NCBI GenBank assembly: GCA_030386875.1 | Contig: CM059563.1 | Span: 33,084,139-33,148,138 of the forward strand | Origin: Morinoia aosen | Taxonomy: Eukaryota > Arthropoda > Malacostraca > Amphipoda > Talitridae | Length of the DNA: 64,000 nucleotides | Direction: 5' to 3' | In this document: one piece after another, positions 51,501-60,500 of the stretch | Layout of the letters: each line of letters starts with the position of its first letter | Position numbering within the stretch: position 1 is the first letter of the stretch | Position numbers and translations under genes: made by a program | The notes under the pieces: generated by a model | What the model was told of the DNA's origin: nothing | Databases searched by the model: none | The model's input: the letters and a program-made list of their open reading frames with translations, nothing else

Positions 51501-54500
51501 TGCTTAAGGCTCACGCTATGGAGGCGCGCACAGTCGTCAAGCAAGCTCTCGAAATACTCACTCCTGCCATGCCCGCTCGCATGGAAGACGGTGAGTGATG
51601 GTTAATGTACAGTGGTGCTGTGCTTTTGGTTCTGCTTCAATGTCTGCTCCGTTGTGGTCGCCAGTTTGTGTACAGTGTTGCTTTTGGTTCTGCTTCAATG
51701 TCTGCTTCGTTGTGGTCGCCAGTTTGTGTACAGTGTTGTTTTTGGTTCTGCTTCAATGTCTGCTCCGTTGTGGTTGCTGGCTTGTGGAGTGCCTGCTCAT
51801 TGTATGATCTCGTGATTTACGTCATGTCCTTAATTTGTATTCACCAGCTAACTTAGATCTCGCGCTGAGGTCCCGAGCTGAGGGAGTTACTTATGTAGAT
51901 TTTCTTTTTGTTAATGTAAAATGCATTTTTGTGTTGGCTTCACTCATCTTTTCAGACCATCTATTTTTGGGGTACTGCTGGCCTGCTTTTCAGCTCAAAC
52001 TATTTTCTTCTAATTTTTTCTTGCTCCTCAGCTTTCCTTCTTAATTTATTGTTTGTATGCGCGAAGGATCTTGTAAGGGAACACATCTTGTGCATAGATT
52101 CTCCATTCCCTAACTCTGTACTCTATGGTAACTTTATCCTTCTTCTCTTTGGAACGCTTTTGTTACAGTTTAGGAGCTTTGAACTAATTTATCTAATCTA
52201 GACTTTGTGTTCTCTTTTATTTAGCGCAACCAAACATTACAATTGCTGAGCCCTGGTGAAAATGTATGTACTCTTTTATTTTCTTAATATTTGCGTGTAG
52301 CTAGTTCAAAGTTTTGTAATAAATGATGGTGACTAGCCAATAGATAAAGTTTCATGCTAAATTTGTTTGGACGTCTAATATGTTTGCGTGGAAGACCAGA
52401 TTTGACAGTTTCTCACCACTGACGTGAAAGTTTAGTTATCGTTTCGACTTGTGGTTTAAATTTCATCGAAAATTTCATATCACCATTATCACAATCACAA
52501 ACTACTGTTTCATGTAACAAAATTCAATTTTAGTTTTTACAATGCGTTCAAAATCATGACACGGGCCATGGTAAAAATCGCGGTCTTGAAATAATTTGAA
52601 TTTGGCAGCTCCTTCCTCATCCTGAAGTTGGTGACTGCCTGATGCCGGTGCCAGTTTAGTGACGGTGGTTGTGATAACTGTGATATGAGTACAAAAATTC
52701 CTACATTAACAGGTTAAGATGTTGCGAGGTAGCATGATGTGCAGGACGTGAAATGCGGTGTTGCTATGTAACACGGTCACAGAGGCCGTTACAATAACAA
52801 AAATTGTCTCCCAATTATTTTGTCTTGCAACAACAATATTTCTATGGGCAGAAAACTCTGATCTTCTATCATTATAATTTAGATGTTCATGTAAATATAA
52901 ACCCGTGTGGTAAAATGGAGAGGTCTGAGACTTGTTAAATTATGCGGCTTTCGGTGCGGTATAGTTTGAGTAACTGAAGCGCCAGCAAACCAATGTTCCT
53001 ACTTTTACCACCGCTGCAGGTAACACGATGCTGACTCATTGGACTCGCAAGATCCTGGTGGAAGAAGGGCACAGTATCGGGCAGTTGGTGCATATCTTGC
53101 AGCTGGTGGTGCGGCACGTGGACGTGTACCAGCCGGTCCGGCAGCACCTGGTGCACCACATCACCAGCGCCATGCACAAGCTCGGCTTCTCCATCACCGC
53201 CAACATGGACCAGAAGCGCCTCGCTGTCGACCTCGCTGAGGTACGATTTTCAAGAAATAGTAATACTTTCAAGAAATAGTAATACTTTCAAGAAATAGTA
53301 ATACTTTCAAGAAATAGTAATACTTTCAAGAAATAGTAATACTTTCAAGAAATAGTAATACTTTCAAGGAATGAAATAGTAATACTTTCAAGAAATAGTA
53401 ATACTTTCAGGAAATAGTAGTACTTTCATGAAATAGTACTTTCAAAAAATAGTAATACTTTCAGGAAATAGTAATACTTTCAAGAAATAGTAATACTTTC
53501 AAGAAATAGTAATACTTTCAAGAAATAGTAATACTTTCAGGAAATAGTAGTACTTTCAAGAAACAGTAATACTTTCAGGAAATAGTACTTTCAAGAAATA
53601 GTAATACTTTCAGGAAATACTAGTACTTTCAAGAAATAGTAATACTTTCAAGAAATAGTAATACTTTCAAGAAATAGTAGTACTTTCAAGAAATAGTAGT
53701 ACTTTCAAGAAATAATAGTACTTTTAGGAAATAGTAATACTTTTAGGAAATAGTAATACTTTTAGGAAATAGTAATACTTTTAGGAAATAGTAATACTTT
53801 TAGGAAATAGTAATACTTTGAAAAAATAGTAATAGAGAAGTAGTTTTTTTCAAGAGGTCGCATTTTCGAGAAATAGTAATAAAATGTACACATGCTTGAA
53901 CGCATTAGAGTACATATTTTCAGAAGAATAGGCTTATATGGGACAGTTTTTATGCACAAGATAAAATGATCGTAACGGTGAAACTAAATTGCTTACCTAA
54001 ATGTTGGGAGGACCTACTCGTGAGCCTTTTGATCGACTCGTATCTTGTGAACAAGTTATAGTACCTCTGCCTACTGAGAACTTTGAAGTTGTAATAACAA
54101 ATAAGTTTTGTGAACCTATTTCTAGTGGTAATGTTCTTTGTGAGTCCTGCTATATTTGTTTTATTTAAATAATCGTTATTGCGTAAGCTAAGACGCCTGG
54201 CCCGATATAGGCTTTGAATTTGAGGCGCTAGTAACCTTCTTGCCAGTACTAATGCCTGCCTGCCTGCCTGCCTTGCTCTCATTGTTTCTTCCTTGCCAGT
54301 TAGGACTTCTAGCTGTCAGGCTCTAGCATAGTTTGGTGGTCCTTCTTGGTGTTGCTTAGTATATTGCTTCTTTTTTTCCTACTCAAAATTTCTTTGCGCT
54401 CCTTCTTTATTCTTTTCGCGTCAGCACATCTTGTGGGATTGCCACCTTTCTGGGATATGCAGGAGACTTTACGCTTTGACTGCTTCAGGTAAAACTGAAG

Positions 54501-57500
54501 TTCAATATTCAACTTGAATTGAAAGTCAATTGTAATGAGCAACGTTTAAAATAGCAAACATTTACGAGATCGTGCCTTCATTTCGTTTTGGTTAAGTATT
54601 TATGAAAATTGAGTTTGTGACTACTGGTCGGTCAGCAGCATCACGAAAATTGCCTCCGTGTACCACCGGGCTACACTCAGAGGAGGTATGCTGGTAAGGT
54701 TTGTCCTCGGCAGTATACCATTGGGGAACAAACTCTCCTTTATGATAACCACAGCTACCCACCAAACAACTAGCTACACTTGTTGCGAGAGTCTGATGTT
54801 CTTTTAAATTTGTAATTAGGTAGGCCTCGTCTTTCATTCTTCACTTCTTTGTCTTTCATTAGTGCTTCTAGAGGAAAATTTTGAGTCTGCCAGCTTAAAG
54901 ATAGATCCTTTGATATAAAATAGGCTGTTTATTTCTGACCTTCTGTTCTGATTCATTGATGTTGCCTCATTTTCAGCACCTAATGCTTTCTTCGTCAACT
55001 TCCATAATATTCAATAATTTTTTCAATCTAACAATTTCTGTGCACAGGGTGTAGGGGCACACCTTGTCGCATAGATTCTTCATTCCCTTCATTCCATACT
55101 AAATGCTATCTCCTTCAGCTCTTGGTAACGCTTCCATTGCGGTTAGGGGAGCTTAAACTGCCTTAAAATTCTAACTCTTTTTTTTGTCTCATTAACAGGG
55201 TGCGTACAGGCATGGAGAAGCATGGAAAGTAGTTGAATTTCGGAAATAAAATTGAAGGCCTCGAAAGTAGTGGAATTTTAAAAATGGTCATTGAAAGTCA
55301 TGAAATTTTAGGATTTTCGTGAAAAGAAAATTTTACTGTTGAAAATTTTCGTTCCGTTTGGTCCGCGTTGAGCGAGGCGTTGTCAGTAACCTTCGAGTGT
55401 TACTTGGGCTCTGATTGGTTGATACAGCTACGTCTTTAGTGTCCGCGATTTTGATTGGTTCTCAGGCGTCACGTGAAACCAAACGCGCTCAGTGTGACTG
55501 AAGACACGCGCTCGCTCGGACCATTGTTGACCTGTCGCCACTGTTGAACATTTTCGAGCTGAGTTTTTATCATCGGTCTTGACCATCCCGTGTGTGTGTG
55601 ACTAGAGTTACGGTGCCGAGACTAGCTGAGGAATTATCGTCATGCCAGGCAGTTCTTTCAACAACTTGTGGTTGCGAGACAAAGACTTTCAACAATGGAT
55701 AGCACCGCATCCCAAACTGAAAACAATGGCGGTTTGCACCGCGTGCGAGTCGGAGTTCGACATTGTTTTGGCTGGAGAATGTTCGTGTTGCTGAGAGGGG
55801 TTTGGAACTGTGGCCACATCTGAAGGAGTTTGTCCAGGCTGTCAAGTCTGGTAACATTCCACAGCCGAAAGGGAAGTCGTACAAGACAATTGAAGGACTC
55901 TCACTGGACCCCCTATTCGAGGCCAAGGTGCAAGCGTTCCTGTCAGTTGCGAAGATCTTGAACCCCTTTCTCAAAAAGTTTCAAGGAGACGCGCCACTCC
56001 TGCCTTTCATGTGCAATGACATCATCAAGATTTTGAAGGTTCTGTTGGAGAGGTGTGTGAAAGCAGAGGTGCTGGAAAAACTGACCACACCAGCTAAGTA
56101 TGCTGCCCTTGACTTCAATGACAAGACCATCTACCTGCAAAATAGCAAGATTGACCCTGGCTTTGTTGCTGCAAGTATTTTGAAAGATCAGATGGCTGCA
56201 AAGAAAGTGAATGAGAGGCTTGCTTTCTCCTTCAGGGATGATGTGAAGAATTTCCTTGTTGCTGTCATCAAGAAGATTGTTGAGAAGTCACCTTTGAAGT
56301 TCGGGTTGGCCCGAAACATGGGCTGGCTGGTGCCAAGTGTCTTTGTGGATCGCACAAAGAGAGAGAAGACCAAGTCCATGCTGAAAAACTGTCTGCAGCT
56401 GCTCAGCGATGCTAAGAGGCTACCACAGGGTGACATCGATGAGGTGATGAGCCAGTTTTCAGAGTTCTTTGATGAGGCACAGAGGAAGATCAGCACTTTC
56501 AACAGTTTTCAGCAAGACACTGATTGGCTAGATGTCTTCTGGAGCAGCCAGCTGGCCACATCCTCCCTCAAGAAACTGTGGCTGGTTGTGAAGATGCTAC
56601 TGGTCCTGTCACATGGCCAGGCTTCGGTGGAAAGGGGCTTTTCTGTGAGCAAGCAGCTCATGGAAGTCAACATGGGTGAGAACACCATCGTGGCGCAGAG
56701 AGTGGTCATGGACCACATCAAACATGTAGGAGGTATCTCCAAGGTTGACATTTCCAAGAAACTCCTCTTTTCAGCTTCACAGGGCAGACAGCGCTATCAA
56801 CACTACCTGGATCAAAAGAAGGAAGAGGCAGAGAAGCAGAAGAAGGGAGAGAAGAGGAAGAGAGAACTGGATGAAGTGGAGAACCTGAAGACAAAACGGA
56901 AGAGGATGGAGGAGAGTCTGCAAGCGCTGGTGGAGGATGCTGACAGCTTTGCACGGAAGGCAGAGGACAAGAATGATTTGCGCCTACTGGCAAAGTCAAA
57001 TGCATTGAGGAAATCAGCCAAAGACAAGCAAGAACAACTCAAGGGGCTGAATGCGGAAATTAATGACAAACTTAATGCACTGGCAAATGCACAGCAGATG
57101 CTATTGAACTGTCCAGCATGACTGTTTGGTGTTGTGATGATCATTTACACATTTATGAAAACAAGACCTGCAAGTAATGATGAATGTTCTGTGAAGTTTA
57201 TGACTGAAATACATTTATTGTGCTGCAATTTAACTTTGTGTGACATTATTTTGGGCAGAGAGAGGTAGTGAAAATGTGATTTGGTTGGCATAAAAAGTCA
57301 TGAAAAAGTAGTGGAATTTTGAACCTCAGAGCCTGTACGCACCCTGCATTAAGATATGAACGCCTTCTAATACCAGCTTTACGAGCTGTACCATCTACGG
57401 CTCAAATTTCAAGCCCTCATGGTGTCACTTAACCCTCAACTACCCCTTGTGCCACGAGTGGCTCACTCAATGAAAATGCTCGCATGTTATTTTTCTCAAG

Positions 57501-60500
57501 TTTGTGTTGCATGCGCATGCGCTGAGTTGGTGTGCTTCAGTAGTTTGTCTGCGAAGATTTATAGCGATCGCATCACCCAGAACAGCAGCCATGTCTAATC
57601 CATAGTCAGTTTGAAAAATAGCTCTTCGCATTTTCAAAGTCAAAGTATGAAAAATACTACAATTTATCGGAAATTTCTTTAGCTTAGGAGGGACTGTGTC
57701 TTCGTCCTGGGAAGACATATCTTATTGATTGATCAGTTCTATAATGGGTGGATCTAGTGATGCAAAAAAAACGGTTTTATTTGATTGCGGTTTTTTTTGC
57801 AAAAAAAACGTGTTTTTTATGCGTTTTTTTTGTTTTTTTTGGTTTTTTTTTGCACACCTAAATTTTTTTGAGTATATGTCTGGATTTTTTTTGGACACCT
57901 AAAATATATTAATATCCATGTTATTTAGTCATTTTATTGTTATAAAAACATCAAAAAGAAACCACACAGTAAAAGTGGTGGCAGATGACCCACAATTACC
58001 TAGTTAGAGGCATCTAAGAGGAACAGCAGGAGCCACAGAACTTATATTGATGGAGTCAAAATTCAGAGCTTACTATCTCTTCTATGTCTGATTTTATTTT
58101 TATGTGACCAAAAAAATCAGACTTTGCAGAGATAATAAGCTCTGAATTTTGACTCCATCAATATAAGTTCTGTGGTAAGTTCTGTGGCTCCTGCTGTACC
58201 TCTTAGACTCCTCTAGGTAATTGTGGGTTATCTGCCACTACTTTTACTGTATGGTTTCTTTTTTATGTTTTCATTACAAAAAATAACTAAAAACCATAGA
58301 TATTAATATATATTAGGTGACCAAAAAAATATGCTTTTTTTTAAAACATGTTTTTTTTACAAAAAATTCTCACTAATAAAAATGAATATTAATATATTTT
58401 CGGTAAATCTGAAGGATATGTCAGTAATTGATTTTCCACTTTTTGGAGCCTGAACCTAATTAATTGAATCAAAATAAACAAGTTTTCTTCCATGCACTTT
58501 TCGTCTCAAATGAGTATTTTACGATTTATAGCGGTAAGTTTAGTTTCGTCTATGATGACGAATGCGCTCAAATAAACAGCTACTCATCGATTTTTGAATT
58601 TTTGTTGCTGGAATCATGGTAATAAAATTGAAATAAACAACTTTTCTTCCATACACTTTTTTCGTCAAATAAGTATTTGACGAGGTATAGCGGTAGGTTT
58701 GGTTTCGTCTTGGATGACGATCGCACTGGAGGCGAGTGCGCATTGCAGTGTTGCTGTCCGACGTGCTCCTTGAATTACTTGCCGCTTCAAACACAGGAGT
58801 TGCGGTAAGTCATTTACCGCTATAACTAATAAAATTCTCATTTGAGACGGAAAGTGCATAGAAGAAAACTTGTTTATTTTGATCTAATTAACTAAGCTAA
58901 GGCATCGAAATTTACAAAATCGATAACTGACATATCCTTCAGATTTACCATATTTTCTCGTACCAAATATAACCATGCAGTTTTTTTTACAAAGAATCAT
59001 GACTAAAAAACAATATATCTTATGTGACCTAAAAAGCCCCATGCAGTTTTTGAAAAAAAAAATGTTTCTTACTAAAAAATCATGACTGAAAAAACATGAA
59101 TATATTTATGAGACCTATAAACCCCATGCTGTTTTTTAAAAATGTTTTTTTACAAACAATGATGTATGAGAAAACCTGGATATGAATATATTTTATGCGA
59201 CCAAAAAACCATGCTGTTTTATGTTATGTATTTTTCATAAAAAGTCGTGTCTTAAAATCATGGATATTGACATATTTTATGTTACCAAGAAATTCATTGT
59301 TTTTTATAAACATGTTTTTTTTTACTAAAAAGTTATTATTATTCATTTTTTGGTCACGACTTCTTTGTAAAAAAAACACCCCCTCAGGGGGATACAATTA
59401 TTGTATCTATGGGAACTAGCGCTCCCAGGGGGACAATGTGAGGGCCCAAGCTGAGAGTTAGGTAGGCCTCCTTTTTGTTGAAATAAAATGTTTTTGTTAT
59501 GTTGAGGACCACCTTTTTTCGGTTCACTGCTGTCCTGTTTTTCAGCACCTACTACTGTCTTCTTCAACTTTGATCTTGTTTCATAATCTTCCTTCCTCTC
59601 TTTGAATTGCATTTGTTGCTGGGTAGGAGGCTAAAACTAATGACTAATCTAATCTGTAAAAAAAAACATGGAAATTAATTTATTTTATGTGACCAAAAAA
59701 CCATGCTTGTAGAAAAAAAGGTTGTTTACAAAAAACATGAGTTTTATTCAATTTTATCTGACCAAAAAAACATGACTTTATAAACCTTGTTTTTTTCACA
59801 AGTCATTAATATCCATGTTTTTTAGTCATGATTTTTTTGGTAAAGAAAACATGATTTAAAAAAAACAGCATGTTTTTTTTTGGCACATAAAATATATTAA
59901 TATCCACATTTTTTAATCATGATTTTTCTGTAAAAAAGATGTTTGTAAAAAAAACAGCATGGTTGTTTATGGTAAAATATAGTATATTAATATCCGTATT
60001 TTGTAGTCTTGATTTTTTTGTAACAAAAACATTCAAAAAACACGTGGATTTTTTGGTCACATAAGATATATTAATATCCATTAGAACCGTACCAGGTCTT
60101 AGAATAAAATATCCACAAAGAATCTATTCACTCTATAAAACCTTTTGGAGACTAGCTCCATCCTCAGTAAGTCATTCAGTCAAATGTTTTTCAAATGAAC
60201 AGTGAAAATTCATTGTCCATTTCACCAAATTTTACTGAATGACTGAGGATGGAGCTAGTCTCCGAAAGGTTTCATGGAGTGAATAGATTCTTTGAAGATA
60301 TTTTATTCTAAGACCTAGTACAGTTCTAATAAACATGATTTCAATATTAACAGCATTTTTTGTTTATAAGTTTTTAAAGACAATTCGATTAAAGAAAAAT
60401 AACTTTCCTGATATTCAAATCTGTGGTTTTTTAGTCATGATTTTTTTAAATGTTTTTAAAAAAAAAAAACATTTTTTTGGTCCCATAAAATATAATAGCC

